NCBI RefSeq assembly: GCF_002087075.1
Contig: NZ_MWSM01000040.1
Span: 1-32,560, forward strand
Direction of reading: 5' to 3'
From: Streptococcus pseudopneumoniae ATCC BAA-960 = CCUG 49455
Lineage (GTDB): Bacteria > Bacillota > Bacilli > Lactobacillales > Streptococcaceae
DNA length: 32,560 nt
This document shows, piece after piece, positions 8,360 to 16,814 of the stretch. Each line of letters begins with the position of its first letter. Positions within the stretch are counted from its first letter, which is position 1. The translations under genes were made by a program, and so were the position numbers. The notes under the pieces are model-generated. The model ran no database searches and was not told the origin of the DNA. It was given only the letters and a program-made list of their open reading frames with translations.

Positions 8360-8394
8360 GATTTAGTATTGAGATAACTTTAAGTACAAAAGAA

Positions 8395-9399
8395 CTATCC
8401 TTCATATAGAGGTTGAGAATCTAATTCTTCACTCTCTTCTTTTTTAACCGGTTCTGGTTCATAGGCTCGGATAATCTGAGCGACAACTGGGTGGCGAACC
8501 ACATCCTTGGCTGAAAAATGAACAAAGTCAATCTGGTGAATGTTCTTGAGTTTCTCTTGGGCATCAATCAAACCGGACTTGACATTGCGTGGCAGGTCAA
8601 TCTGACTGATATCTCCATTGACAATCATCTTAGAATGAAAACCTAAACGAGTCAAAAACATCTTCATCTGCATAATGGTCGTATTTTGCGCCTCATCGAG
8701 AATGACAAAGGCATCATCCAAGGTCCGTCCACGCATATAGGCAAGGGGCGCAATCTCAATAATTTCACGCTCCATGAGTCGAGTTGTTTGGTCTTTCCCC
8801 AGAATCTGATACAAAGCATCATAAACAGGTCGAAGGTAAGGATCTACCTTCTCCTTAAGATCACCCGGAAGAAAACCTAGACTCTCTCCTGCTTCCACCG
8901 CTGGACGTGTCAAGATAATCCTCTTGACTTGCCCACGTTTAAGTGCAGTCACTGCTAAGGTCACTGCAAGAAAGGTCTTCCCTGTACCTGCTGGCCCAAT
9001 TCCAAAGGTCACATCATGCTGTTTAACACTGTCCACATAAAGTTTTTGACCTAGTGTTTTGACACGGATAGGCTTCCCTGTATTATCCTTGATAATTTCT
9101 TCTTCATAAAGGGCGACAAATTTGTCGATTTCATCGTTTTTGACCATGCTAATCGCAGTCACTACATCTGGTGTGCCGACTGTCATTCCACGATTTACCA
9201 AAACCATCAAGGCTTGAATAACTTGTCTAGCTTCCTCACAAGCTGACTCCCCCCCCAAGACTTGTACAATCTCTGTACGAGCATGAATCACCACATCAAG
9301 CTCTTCTTCCATCAAACGAAGATGGCGCTCATTGGAACCAAAAAGATGAAACAGGTCATCTGGATGACTCAGTTGAATGTCTATTGAATGTTCCTTCAA
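8395..9399 (-). CDS. phoH: PhoH-family ATPase
   Basis: The 334-residue protein is a PhoH-like P-loop ATPase, a family linked to RNA metabolism and often found near ybeY. An N-terminal KH-like region (about 1-85) precedes the PhoH domain. Walker A is GPAGTGKTFLAVTLAV (about 137-152) and Walker B with the following motif is DAFVILDEAQN (about 228-238). The start is a TTG at 9399 (TTGAAGGAACATTC), with GAGAGG eight bases upstream and no better ATG nearby. An unbroken run of eight G on the coding strand lies at 9249-9256 within VLGGESACEE. The C-terminal tail is rich in Glu and Pro. The promoter shows an extended -10 at 9434-9442. Confidence 0.93.
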   Translation of the reverse strand: MKEHSIDIQLSHPDDLFHLFGSNERHLRLMEEELDVVIHARTEIVQVLGGESACEEARQVIQALMVLVNRGMTVGTPDVVTAISMVKNDEIDKFVALYEEEIIKDNTGKPIRVKTLGQKLYVDSVKQHDVTFGIGPAGTGKTFLAVTLAVTALKRGQVKRIILTRPAVEAGESLGFLPGDLKEKVDPYLRPVYDALYQILGKDQTTRLMEREIIEIAPLAYMRGRTLDDAFVILDEAQNTTIMQMKMFLTRLGFHSKMIVNGDISQIDLPRNVKSGLIDAQEKLKNIHQIDFVHFSAKDVVRHPVVAQIIRAYEPEPVKKEESEELDSQPLYEG

Positions 9400-9433
9400 A
9401 TAAAGAACCTCTCTAATCCTTTTATTTCTTTTT

Positions 9434-9442
9434 ATTATAGCA
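9434..9442 (-). promoter_or_regulatory. Promoter of phoH (extended -10)
   Basis: The minus strand reads TGCTATAAT, an extended -10, about 35 bases before the TTG start of phoH. A recognisable -35 is not seen. Confidence 0.6.
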
Positions 9443-9483
9443 AAGGGATGGAGAAATTACTAGCCCAAACCCAATGAATCATG

Positions 9484-9699
9484 CTAGTGTTCTAAGTATT
9501 CTTGCCAGATAGCGTCAAAGTCTCCTAGGTTAAAAGAGAAACTGGCATGTTCTTCCAAAAAGCGACTCACCTCATCAAAATCATCTGTGTGTTTTGGAAA
9601 AGCTGATTCTTCAAAGGCTAGGTCTGCTAGGATAGCTTTGGGACTGTTACTTTTAGGATTGCGCTCGGTCATGAGCCAAGTGTAAAATGATTTTCTCAT
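9484..9699 (-). CDS. YozE-family small protein
   Basis: The 71-residue acidic protein matches the YozE SAM-like family of unknown function: [20 protein letters not shown] at the start, then [28 protein letters not shown], then [18 protein letters not shown]. The FYxWL start and the closing FDxIWxEYL are the family hallmarks. It begins eight bases after the cvfB stop, so it is the second gene of a cvfB-yozE unit; this order is usual in streptococci. No catalytic residues are apparent. Confidence 0.88.
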   Translation of the reverse strand: MRKSFYTWLMTERNPKSNSPKAILADLAFEESAFPKHTDDFDEVSRFLEEHASFSFNLGDFDAIWQEYLEH

Positions 9700-9707
9700 A
9701 TGTCACC

Positions 9708-10562
9708 CTAGATCAATTCTGTCCCAAACTGGTCTTGCTTGATTTTACCAGCCTTCATAAGACCACCTAAAACTTTCTTGAACTGACCTTTAGAAATGCC
9801 AAAGGTTGCCTTGATGTCATCTGGAGATGACTTATCATTCAAGGTCATGAAACCGCCATTGCTTTCCAAATAAGTCAAAATCATCTGGGCATCATTTTCC
9901 AACATTTCAAACGAACGTGGTTTGAGGGAGAGGTTCAGAGTGCGGTCCACTTCGCGGAAACCAATGACACGCGCATCTAAAACTTGCCCTAAACGTGGCT
10001 CTGCATAGCGCTCGCTAGGATGGATAAAACCAAGCATGTTATTTTCTGGCAGGTAAACAAAAGTTCCTGACAGCTTGAGGCGGTATACAATGGCTGGCCA
10101 GTTTTGGTTCTGCATGTTGTTGTAGGCAGGTCGAGCCAGACGTTGGAAGTCTTCTTGATAAGCCAAGAGTCCCCAGATACGATCTTTCTTGTCCACTTCA
10201 AGACGGATGTAGAGTTGATCACCCTTCTTAGGCCAGAGTTCCTTGAGCTCAGGGAGAATATCGAGTGACACAACGATTTCCTTGTCAGGAAGGCCTGTAT
10301 CCACAAAGACACCCAAGTCTTTACGAACTTCTGTGACACGTCCCCAACCAAATTGGTCCTGAGTGGCAGTCACTTCTAGAGTTGTCAAGCGGAGTTTTTG
10401 CTTCATATCCGTGTAGGCAAAACCTTTAACCGTATCCCCTACTGTATGTTGACCTTCTTCCTTGGTAAGAGCATAGGTCTGGCCATCCTTTTGAACAAAG
10501 TAAAAACGGTCGTTTTCATCGATGATGAGTCCAACGATAAAACTTGCAAGATTTGTATTCAT
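9708..10562 (-). CDS. cvfB: S1 RNA-binding protein CvfB
   Basis: This 284-residue protein has S1-like OB folds and a winged-helix C-terminus, and is known in staphylococci and pneumococci as an RNA-binding virulence regulator. The N-terminal part MNTNLASFIVGLIIDENDRF opens the first S1-like domain. DLGVFVDTGLPDKEIVVSLD (about 97-116) and the later ERYAEPRLGQVLDARVIGF mark further S1 repeats, and GGFMTLNDKSSPDDIKATFG (about 239-258) begins the winged helix. The ATG at 10562 is chosen rather than the upstream one at 10601 because GAAGGAAAT precedes it and it gives the family's usual start and length. yozE follows closely. Confidence 0.9.
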   Translation of the reverse strand: MNTNLASFIVGLIIDENDRFYFVQKDGQTYALTKEEGQHTVGDTVKGFAYTDMKQKLRLTTLEVTATQDQFGWGRVTEVRKDLGVFVDTGLPDKEIVVSLDILPELKELWPKKGDQLYIRLEVDKKDRIWGLLAYQEDFQRLARPAYNNMQNQNWPAIVYRLKLSGTFVYLPENNMLGFIHPSERYAEPRLGQVLDARVIGFREVDRTLNLSLKPRSFEMLENDAQMILTYLESNGGFMTLNDKSSPDDIKATFGISKGQFKKVLGGLMKAGKIKQDQFGTELI

Positions 10563-10578
10563 ATTTCCTTCTTTCGAA

Positions 10579-10611
10579 CAAAACTCAGCCAGCAATGCCA
10601 ACTGAGTTTTT
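10579..10611 (-). terminator. Terminator hairpin after frr
   Basis: AAAACTCAG and CTGAGTTTT pair around a 14-base loop between frr and cvfB. The U-tract on the minus strand is short (TTTTGTT), so some read-through into cvfB is likely; no separate cvfB promoter is obvious. Confidence 0.6.
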
Positions 10612-10621
10612 CTGTTTATTT

Positions 10622-11179
10622 TTAGACTTCCAAGAGTTCTTTCTCTTTGTTGGCAGTCATGTCGTCGATGTGTTTAACAGCATCATCTGTTACTTTTTGA
10701 ATGTCTTTTTCAAGAGTCTTCAATTCGTCTTCAGTGATTTCTTTTGCTTTTTCTTGTTTCTTAGCTTCATCCATAGCATCGCGACGGATATTGCGGACAG
10801 CCACTTTAGCATTCTCACCGACTTTCTTCACTTCTTTAGCAAGGTCACGACGAGTTTCTTCTGTAAGAGCAGGGATAACCAAACGAATTACAGAACCATC
10901 GTTAGCTGGTGTGATACCAAGATCAGAAGCGTTTAAGGCACGTTCGATGTCTTTCAATGAAGACTTGTCAAATGGTGTTACCAACAAAACACGCGCTTCT
11001 GGAATGGTAATTGAAGCAATTTGGTTAAGAGGAGTTTCTACTCCATAGTATTCTACATGTACACGGTCGAGTAAACTTGCGTTGGCACGACCAGCACGGA
11101 TACCACCAAATTCACGAGCAAGTGATTGGTGAGACTGGGTCATTCTCTCTTTAGCTTTTTCAATAATTGCGTTAGCCAT
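10622..11179 (-). CDS. frr: Ribosome recycling factor
   Basis: The 185-residue protein has the standard RRF length and splits post-termination ribosomes with EF-G. The conserved [17 protein letters not shown] (about 24-40) is the start of the three-helix bundle, [20 protein letters not shown] (about 44-63) lies in domain II, and LPLTEETRR-like text reads [20 protein letters not shown]. The C-terminus ends in the long helix [20 protein letters not shown]. It follows pyrH by eight bases, the usual Firmicute order. Confidence 0.97.
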   Translation of the reverse strand: MANAIIEKAKERMTQSHQSLAREFGGIRAGRANASLLDRVHVEYYGVETPLNQIASITIPEARVLLVTPFDKSSLKDIERALNASDLGITPANDGSVIRLVIPALTEETRRDLAKEVKKVGENAKVAVRNIRRDAMDEAKKQEKAKEITEDELKTLEKDIQKVTDDAVKHIDDMTANKEKELLEV

Positions 11180-11187
11180 AATCTTTC

Positions 11188-11925
11188 TTATTCCTTTTCT
11201 TCGATATTATTTGAAACTGTTGTTCCGATATTTTCACCAAATACGACACGTTTGATGTTGCCTGGTTGGTTCATGTTGAAGACAACCAAGTCAATGTCGT
11301 TATCCATTGAGAGGGTTGAAGCAGTTGAGTCCATGATACGAAGACCTTTATTGATAACGTCACGGTGGGTCAATTCTTCAAACTTAACGGCTGTCTTGTC
11401 CTTCTTAGGATCGGCATTGTAAACACCATCGACCCCATTTTTAGCCATAAGGATAGCATCCGCTTCGATTTCAGCTGCACGAAGGGCCGCTGTTGTATCT
11501 GTTGAGAAGTAAGGTGAACCAATTCCGGCACCAAAGATAACGATACGGCCTTTTTCAAGATGACGAAGGGCACGTCCACGGACATAAGGCTCTGCCACTT
11601 GTTGCATTGCAATAGCTGTTTGCACACGCGTATCAACACCAACTTGTTGCAATGAATCGGCCATCACAAGAGCATTCATAACAGTCCCAAGCATTCCTGT
11701 GTAATCTGCCTGAACGCGGTCCATACCTGCTTCTGCTGCAGGTTCTCCACGCCAGAGATTTCCTCCACCGATAACAAGGGTAATTTCGATACCTAAGCTA
11801 TGAACTTCTTGAATCTCTTTTGCGATTGTTTGAACTGTTTGGATATCAATCCCTACGCCACGTTCACCGGCAAGGGCTTCACCTGATAACTTGATTAAAA
11901 TACGTTTATACTTGGGATTCGCCAT
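11188..11925 (-). CDS. pyrH: UMP kinase
   Basis: This 245-residue hexameric kinase converts UMP to UDP, an amino-acid-kinase fold enzyme distinct from eukaryotic UMP kinases. [20 protein letters not shown] (about 6-25) is the phosphate loop, [20 protein letters not shown] (about 52-71) the UMP site, and [20 protein letters not shown] (about 132-151) the nucleotide region. ATG at 11925 is preferred to the GTG at 11931, since AAGGAG is seven bases before the ATG but only one before the GTG. An extended -10 (TGATAAAAT) lies about 25 bases upstream. Confidence 0.97.
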   Translation of the reverse strand: MANPKYKRILIKLSGEALAGERGVGIDIQTVQTIAKEIQEVHSLGIEITLVIGGGNLWRGEPAAEAGMDRVQADYTGMLGTVMNALVMADSLQQVGVDTRVQTAIAMQQVAEPYVRGRALRHLEKGRIVIFGAGIGSPYFSTDTTAALRAAEIEADAILMAKNGVDGVYNADPKKDKTAVKFEELTHRDVINKGLRIMDSTASTLSMDNDIDLVVFNMNQPGNIKRVVFGENIGTTVSNNIEEKE

Positions 11926-12008
11926 TTTCACTCTCCTTCTTTTATCCTACCTATTTTATCACAATTTCTAAGATTTTTATAGTATCATGAGCGATTCTTT
12001 CAAAAAAA

Positions 12009-13343
12009 TTAGACAGTCAAAAATTCCTCTAAATCGCTGAGGGCACGCTCTGCAATTTTTTCATAACGAGCCTTCTTATCACGGATACGTTCGCCTTCCA
12101 ACTCCTTGATAATCCCAAAGTTGACATTCATTGGTTGGAAATGTTTGCTGTCGGCATGGGTGATGTAATGAGCTAGACTTCCAATCGCTGTTGTCTCTGG
12201 GAAAATAGCCTCACTTTCACCCTTGAAGAGTCGAGCCGCGTTAATACCTGCAACTAAGCCTGATGCTGCGGACTCTACATAGCCTTCCACACCCGTCATC
12301 TGACCAGCAAAGAAGAGATTTGGTTGTTTCTTAGAACGGTAGGTCTGCTCCAGAAGATTTGGTGAATCCATGTAAGAATTGCGGTGCATGACCCCATAAC
12401 GAACAAACTCCGCATTTTCAAGACCTGGAATCATTTGGAAAACGCGCTTTTGCTCTCCCCATTTAAGGTGGGTTTGGAAACCGACGATATTATAGAGGCT
12501 ACCAGCTGCATTGTCCTGACGAAGTTGAACCACCGCATAAGGGGTTTTAAATTCTCCATCACGAGGACCTGTGTAGTCGTCTGGATACTCAAGACCGACT
12601 GGTTTCATAGGACCATAAAGCATAGTTTTAATGCCTCGTTTGGCCATGACTTCGATTGGCATACATCCTTCAAAGTACTTTTCTTTTTCAAAAGAATTGA
12701 GCGGTGCTTCTTCCGCATTGACCAAGGCTTCATGGAAATCCATAAACTCTTGCTTGGTCATTGGAGCATTGAGATAGGCTGCTTCTCCCTTATCATAACG
12801 AGATTTGAGATAGACCTTACTCATATCGATAGTGTTGACATCGATAATAGGCGCTGCTGCATCGTAGAAATAGAAGCCATCGCCATTATTAAGGGCATGA
12901 ATCTTTTCAGCCAGGGCATCGCTAGTCAAGGGACCAGTCGCCACAACTGTAATAACATCTGTTGGCAATTCTGTAATTTCATCACGCACCACTTCAATCA
13001 AGGGGTGGTTGACCACTTTTTCGGTCACCATTTGAGAGAAACCATCACGATCCACCGCAAGGGCTCCACCGGCAGGAACACGTGTAGCCTCAGCAGATTC
13101 CAAGATAACAGAACCCAAGCGACGCATTTCTTCCTTGAGAAGACCAACTGCATTTGTCAAAGCATCCCCACGCAAAGAATTGGAACAAACCAACTCAGCA
13201 AAATTGTCTGTTTTGTGCTGAGGAGTCGACTTGACACCACGCATTTCATAAAGTTTAACTGGAATACCACGCTCTGCGATTTGGTAAGCTGCTTCAGAAC
13301 CTGCCAAACCAGCACCGATAACATTGATATAAGATTGAGACAC
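12009..13343 (-). CDS. trmFO: Methylenetetrahydrofolate-tRNA-(uracil-5-)-methyltransferase TrmFO
   Basis: The 444-residue flavoprotein (formerly Gid) makes m5U54 in the tRNA T-loop, using methylene-THF as carbon source and FAD. The FAD-binding site is [20 protein letters not shown] (about 6-25). [20 protein letters not shown] (about 50-69) is a family hallmark containing a conserved cysteine, and [20 protein letters not shown] (about 348-367) is the C-terminal FAD contact with the second cysteine region. Length is normal. AGAGG precedes the ATG. The leader carries an unusual 49-bp repeat array, and the gene's promoter overlaps the rsmI terminator. Confidence 0.96.
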   Translation of the reverse strand: MSQSYINVIGAGLAGSEAAYQIAERGIPVKLYEMRGVKSTPQHKTDNFAELVCSNSLRGDALTNAVGLLKEEMRRLGSVILESAEATRVPAGGALAVDRDGFSQMVTEKVVNHPLIEVVRDEITELPTDVITVVATGPLTSDALAEKIHALNNGDGFYFYDAAAPIIDVNTIDMSKVYLKSRYDKGEAAYLNAPMTKQEFMDFHEALVNAEEAPLNSFEKEKYFEGCMPIEVMAKRGIKTMLYGPMKPVGLEYPDDYTGPRDGEFKTPYAVVQLRQDNAAGSLYNIVGFQTHLKWGEQKRVFQMIPGLENAEFVRYGVMHRNSYMDSPNLLEQTYRSKKQPNLFFAGQMTGVEGYVESAASGLVAGINAARLFKGESEAIFPETTAIGSLAHYITHADSKHFQPMNVNFGIIKELEGERIRDKKARYEKIAERALSDLEEFLTV

Positions 13344-13362
13344 GACACTAATACCTCTTTGG

Positions 13363-13615
13363 GAGTGTGAAGTTAAGATTCACATTGAAAAAGCCAATCA
13401 GACTTACGAGCTTTCGAGTTTCTTGGCTCAGGCTGAAAAAGTCCATTGGACTTACTTCGCTCTCGAATTTCTTGGCTCAGGCTGAAAAAGTCCCCCAGAC
13501 TTTCCTCGCTCTCGAATTTCTTGGCTCAAGCTGAAAAAGTCCCCCGGACTTTCCTCGCTCTCGAATTTCTTGGCTCAAGCTGAAAAAGTCCCCCGGACTT
13601 TTTCACTCCCACAAA
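13363..13615. repeat. 49-bp tandem repeats in the trmFO leader, bounded by an inverted repeat
   Basis: The segment TTGGCTCA(A/G)GCTGAAAAAG recurs with exact spacing: GGCTCA starts at 13425, 13474, 13523 and 13572, so the period is 49 bases, with a diverged extra half-copy at 13386. Most units contain a hairpin, AAAGTCC-CCC-GGACTTT; the last is perfect. The array is bounded by GGGAGTG at 13361-13367 and CACTCCC at 13604-13610, which pair, so the transcript could fold into one closed domain. It is not BOX or RUP. Within the trmFO mRNA it would lie 20 to 270 bases before the start codon. Confidence 0.85.
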
Positions 13616-13638
13616 TCTTTCTATTTTTTTCTTCTACT

Positions 13639-13667
13639 AGTATAACAAAAAAAGGGAAGAAGGCAAA
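13639..13667 (-). promoter_or_regulatory. Promoter of trmFO
   Basis: On the minus strand TTTGCC (13662-13667) lies 17 bases before TATACT (13639-13644). The -35 box sits in the loop of the upstream terminator hairpin. The start site would fall before the 49-bp array, giving a leader of nearly 300 bases. Confidence 0.65.
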
Positions 13668-13673
13668 CTTCCC
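13647..13673 (-). terminator. Intrinsic terminator after rsmI
   Basis: GGGAAG and CTTCCC pair around an eight-base loop; on the minus strand the hairpin is followed by seven T. It ends the tmk-holB-yabA-rsmI unit, after the BOX element. Confidence 0.8.
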
Positions 13674-13677
13674 TGTT

Positions 13678-13820
13678 TATACTAAATGAAAATCAAAGAG
13701 CAAACTAGCCGCAGGTTGCTCAAAGCACTGCTTTGAAGTTGTAGATAGAACTGACGAAGTCAGTAACCACACCTACGACAAGGCGACGTTGACACGGTTT
13801 GAAGAGATTTTCGAAGAGTA
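13678..13820 (-). repeat. BOX element (boxA-boxB-boxC)
   Basis: Read on the minus strand it gives boxA (ATACTCTTCGAAAATCTCTT), one boxB with the ACTGACTTCGTCAGT stem, and a slightly shortened boxC (GTTTGCTCTTTGATTTTCAT). It abuts the rsmI stop codon and would be part of that transcript's 3' end. Confidence 0.92.
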
Positions 13821-14699
13821 TTAGTCATTTTCTTGATTTTCTTCCCAATCATGGTAGGCAGCGTAGAGCTGGCTTTTATTCCACTGGTAAATCTTAGCGA
13901 CTTCCTTGATAGCTTGATTTTTCTTCATGCCTTGCTGGATACGGGCTTGGATTTCTAAGAACAAGTCCTCCTCGTCTTTTTCCTCCACATCCTGACTGGC
14001 ACCTTCAACAATGAGAAGGCATTCTCCTTTAAGTGGCGTTTCAGCAATGCTTTCCAATAACTCAGAAATGGTACCGCGTTGGTATTCTTCATAGATTTTA
14101 GTCAATTCCCTGACCAAGACAACCGAGCGGTTACCGTAGACTTCTAACATATTTTCCAACGTATCTGCTACACGATGAGGCGATTCATAGAAAATCTGAG
14201 TTTCAGGATAATCTTTTTTCGAGTCGAAAAATTGCTTTTGCTGGCCTGATTTTCTCGGTAAAAAGCCGTAAAAGATATGTGGTTGTGGCGCTAGACCACT
14301 GGCAATCAAGGCAGAAATTCCTGCAGAGGCACCTGGAACAGTCACAACTGCAATTTCTTCCTCAATAGCTGCCTTAACCAAATCATGACCAGGGTCTGAA
14401 ATGCTAGGCAAACCGGCATCAGAGACCTGAGCAATACTTTGCCCTGCTTTCAAGAAACCAATCAAATCAGGAATTTTTTCCTTGGCATTGTGCTCATGAA
14501 AACTGATCTGCTTGGTGGAAATGTCAAAATGCTTGAGCAAAAGCCCTGTATTGCGCGTATCCTCAGCAGCAATCCAATCTACTTCTTTCAAGGTCTGGAT
14601 AGCACGAAAAGTCATATCATCTAGATTGCCAATCGGCGTTGCCACTAGATACAGCTTGCCATAGGGAGACTGCCCCTTAAAACTTTTTTGAATTTGCAT
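13821..14699 (-). CDS. rsmI: 16S rRNA 2'-O-methyltransferase RsmI
   Basis: The 292-residue SAM-dependent tetrapyrrole-methylase-fold enzyme methylates the ribose of C1402 in 16S rRNA. LYLVATPIGNLDDMTFRAIQ (about 17-36) is the signature start, IAAEDTRNTGLLLKHF (about 43-58) and AQVSDAGLPSISDPGHDLV (about 90-108) the next conserved blocks, and VPGASAGISALIASGL (about 120-135) the SAM region. YESPHRVADTLENM and LTKIYEEYQRG follow. It starts two bases after yabA, the usual Firmicute pairing. Confidence 0.95.
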   Translation of the reverse strand: MQIQKSFKGQSPYGKLYLVATPIGNLDDMTFRAIQTLKEVDWIAAEDTRNTGLLLKHFDISTKQISFHEHNAKEKIPDLIGFLKAGQSIAQVSDAGLPSISDPGHDLVKAAIEEEIAVVTVPGASAGISALIASGLAPQPHIFYGFLPRKSGQQKQFFDSKKDYPETQIFYESPHRVADTLENMLEVYGNRSVVLVRELTKIYEEYQRGTISELLESIAETPLKGECLLIVEGASQDVEEKDEEDLFLEIQARIQQGMKKNQAIKEVAKIYQWNKSQLYAAYHDWEENQEND

Positions 14700-14701
14700 G
14701 C

Positions 14702-15019
14702 CTACTCCCTGTATAACAACTCATCACAGAACATACATTCTTCGTCCTGCTCTCGACGTTGTCCATAAAAATCATTACATACGTGAAATCCATCACGGTA
14801 AATACGACGGACACTTTCGCGAACATGCTTGGCCTTGACGGGAGCGTCTGCTTCCACCTCACCCAAGCGTTCTCGCAACTTACTATTTTCCAAGCGAAGA
14901 GCTGTATTTTCTTCTACCAAGCTCTTGAGATTTTTCTTGATGGCTTCCACATCGGCTAAGGTTACCAATAATTGTTGGGAAAAATCATCCAGCGCGTCAA
15001 ATAATTCTTTTTTGTCCAT
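14702..15019 (-). CDS. yabA: Replication initiation-control protein YabA
   Basis: The 105-residue protein binds DnaA and the DnaN clamp to limit re-initiation. The N-terminal coiled coil runs over about residues 1-60 ([20 protein letters not shown], then leucine-rich heptads), and the C-terminal zinc-binding part reads [10 protein letters not shown] and CMFCDELL, with three cysteines and a histidine. The ATG at 15019 is chosen because GGAAAGG lies eight bases upstream and it starts [10 protein letters not shown] as in the family; an ATG at 15046 would add nine atypical residues. It lies between holB and rsmI in one unit. Confidence 0.93.
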
Positions 15020-15058
15020 AAAACAGCCCTTTCCTTTCTTTATCATTCATTTTTGAGT

Positions 15059-15949
15059 TTATATTTCTTTCAAGACCAGATATTCCATGGCATTTTGAAA
15101 GCTGACATTAGCTTGCCACATTTTTCTAGCTTCTAGTAAATCTTGTAGAATCACTCTTACTCTTACCTGCAAGAGGTCCTGCCCACAGAGAACTTCAAGA
15201 ATCCGTAAAACCTGATCCTGTTTTTCCTTATCATCTGCCAAGTTGGCTAATTTGGCAACCTGTAGATAACTTTCTTTTTTCTTAGCTACTAACCAAGTCA
15301 GCAGGCGTTCACTTTCATCGACCAAGGTCCAAAAACTTGCCTGATTAGCCAACTTTTCTGCTTCAGCTCGCGATTGACTAAACTTAGTTAAAAGAGTCGC
15401 TTTTTTCTTAACAAGTCCCATTTGTTCTAAGAGTAAGATAAGTTTTTCTTCTTGCTTTTTAAAGTGGAAGATCTGAGTCCGACTTCGGATTGTCGGTAAC
15501 ATCTTTTCCTCATCGCTAGTCAAGAAGAAAATATAAACTTCACTCTGGGGTTCTTCGATGACCTTGAGCAGAGAATTGGCTGCGTTGGGATGCATTTTAT
15601 CCGCTTGCTCGATGATAAAGACCTGTTGCTGGCTTTCAATCCCTGCTTGAGAAAACTGTCCCACCAATTCCCGAATGCGTTCTGTCTTGATGACCTGATT
15701 GACTGGCTTAATCAAGGTGACATCTGGAAACTCTTCCTGTTCAATCAGCTTGCAACTTCGGCATTTCTCACATGGTAAGACGCCAACTTTATCCGTACAA
15801 AAGAGGCTCTTAGCTAAAAATTGCGCCATTTCCAAGCTTCCAAAGAAACCTGAAAAGAGATAGGCGTGATTGAGCTGGTCTTGTTCTAAGATACGGACAA
15901 AACGGTCAAACTGATCTGGTTGCCAAGCCTTTAGTTGATCTTGTTTCAT
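15059..15949 (-). CDS. holB: DNA polymerase III subunit delta'
   Basis: The 296-residue clamp-loader subunit has the AAA+ fold but no ATPase motif. [20 protein letters not shown] (about 26-45) stands where DnaX has its P-loop, here degenerate as expected. [18 protein letters not shown] (about 60-77) is the zinc module, [23 protein letters not shown] (shown in part) the conserved sensor region near 113-135, and [13 protein letters not shown] (about 152) the SRC-like motif. Its start overlaps the tmk stop by four bases, a common streptococcal order. Confidence 0.95.
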
Positions 15950-16584
15950 TTGGCCAAGCCCATTCCGTCAAACAAGACAGCCTTGGTAGTTTCCACAACT
16001 TGCTCCAAAGGGAGACTAGCATCAATCTTGACAATGCGATTTCCCTCTTTATCCAGAAGAGAAAGGTAGCCTTGACGAACTTTTTTATGCAAGTCCAACC
16101 CTTCCAAATCCAAACGATTAACCTCGCGGTCACTATTAGCAGCAATACGAGCCAGTCCTTCTTCCACCTCGATGTCAAAATAGAGTGTCAAATCGGGTTT
16201 GAGGCCATCTGTCGCAAACTGATTGAGCCAGTCAATGGCTTCAATATCTAAGCCACGACCAAATCCCTGATAGGCAACAGAACTATCGATAAAACGATCC
16301 ATAATGACCAGCTTGCCAGCTTCAAGGGCTGGAAGAACTTTTTCCACCAAGTGCTGTCTGCGACTGGCAATATAGAGAAGCAACTCTGTCTTCGCATCCA
16401 TCTGAGTATGACTTGGATCCAAAATTACTTCCCGAATCTTCTCCCCAATCAAGACTCCGCCAGGTTCACGGGTCGTCAGCACCTCTACCCCTTTTTCCTC
16501 TAAAATTGGTAGCAGAGCCTCTAAAACACTGGTCTTTCCTGCTCCCTCTGGTCCCTCAAGAGAGACTAAAAATCCTTTTGACAT
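15946..16584 (-). CDS. tmk: Thymidylate kinase
   Basis: The 212-residue kinase converts dTMP to dTDP. The P-loop is [19 protein letters not shown] (about 8-26), [18 protein letters not shown] (about 37-54) holds the DRY-like dTMP-binding segment, and [20 protein letters not shown] (about 93-112) carries the catalytic DR(F/Y) motif. The start ATG at 16584 has a weak ribosome-binding sequence. A possible promoter upstream (TTGTCA and TAGAAT with a 19-base spacer) is poor. A BOX element separates it from proC. Confidence 0.95.
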
Positions 16585-16664
16585 GTCTAACTCATTTCTT
16601 TTTTACTACTTCTATTCTATCAAAAAAATAGGGGTTTGTGACAATCTTTTTGTCTTCTCATTTC

Positions 16665-16778
16665 ATACTCAATGAAAATCAAAGAGCAAACTAGGAAGCT
16701 AGTCGCAGGTTGCTCAAAACACTGTTTTGAGGTTGCAGATGGAAGCTGACGCAGTTTGAAGAGATTTTCGAAGAGTAT
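16665..16778 (-). repeat. BOX element with reduced boxB
   Basis: Minus strand: boxA (ATACTCTTCGAAAATCTCTT) is shortened at its inner end, boxB lacks the usual ACTGACTTCGTCAGT stem, and boxC is complete with GTTTGCTCTTTGATTTTCAT. It lies between proC and tmk. Confidence 0.85.
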
Positions 16779-16787
16779 CAACCACCA

Positions 16788-16814
16788 TAAAAGAGGCAGA
16801 CAAATCCACCTCTT
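16788..16814 (-). terminator. Probable terminator of proBAC
   Basis: AAGAGG pairs with CCTCTT over a 12-base loop around the proC stop on the minus strand, followed by TTTTAT. The stem is short and the U-tract weak. Confidence 0.5.

Noticed and set aside
10562..10601. Upstream ATG for cvfB (MALLAEFCSKEGN extension)
   Set aside because: The extension lies in the frr terminator hairpin, lacks a ribosome-binding site and is absent from the family's usual start.
12384..13370. Plus-strand open frame of 328 codons
   Set aside because: Exact antisense of trmFO, with a composition (His/Ile/Asn-rich) typical of a shadow frame and no ribosome-binding site.
13363..13615. CRISPR array
   Set aside because: The 49-base units are contiguous, without unique spacers, and no cas genes are near.
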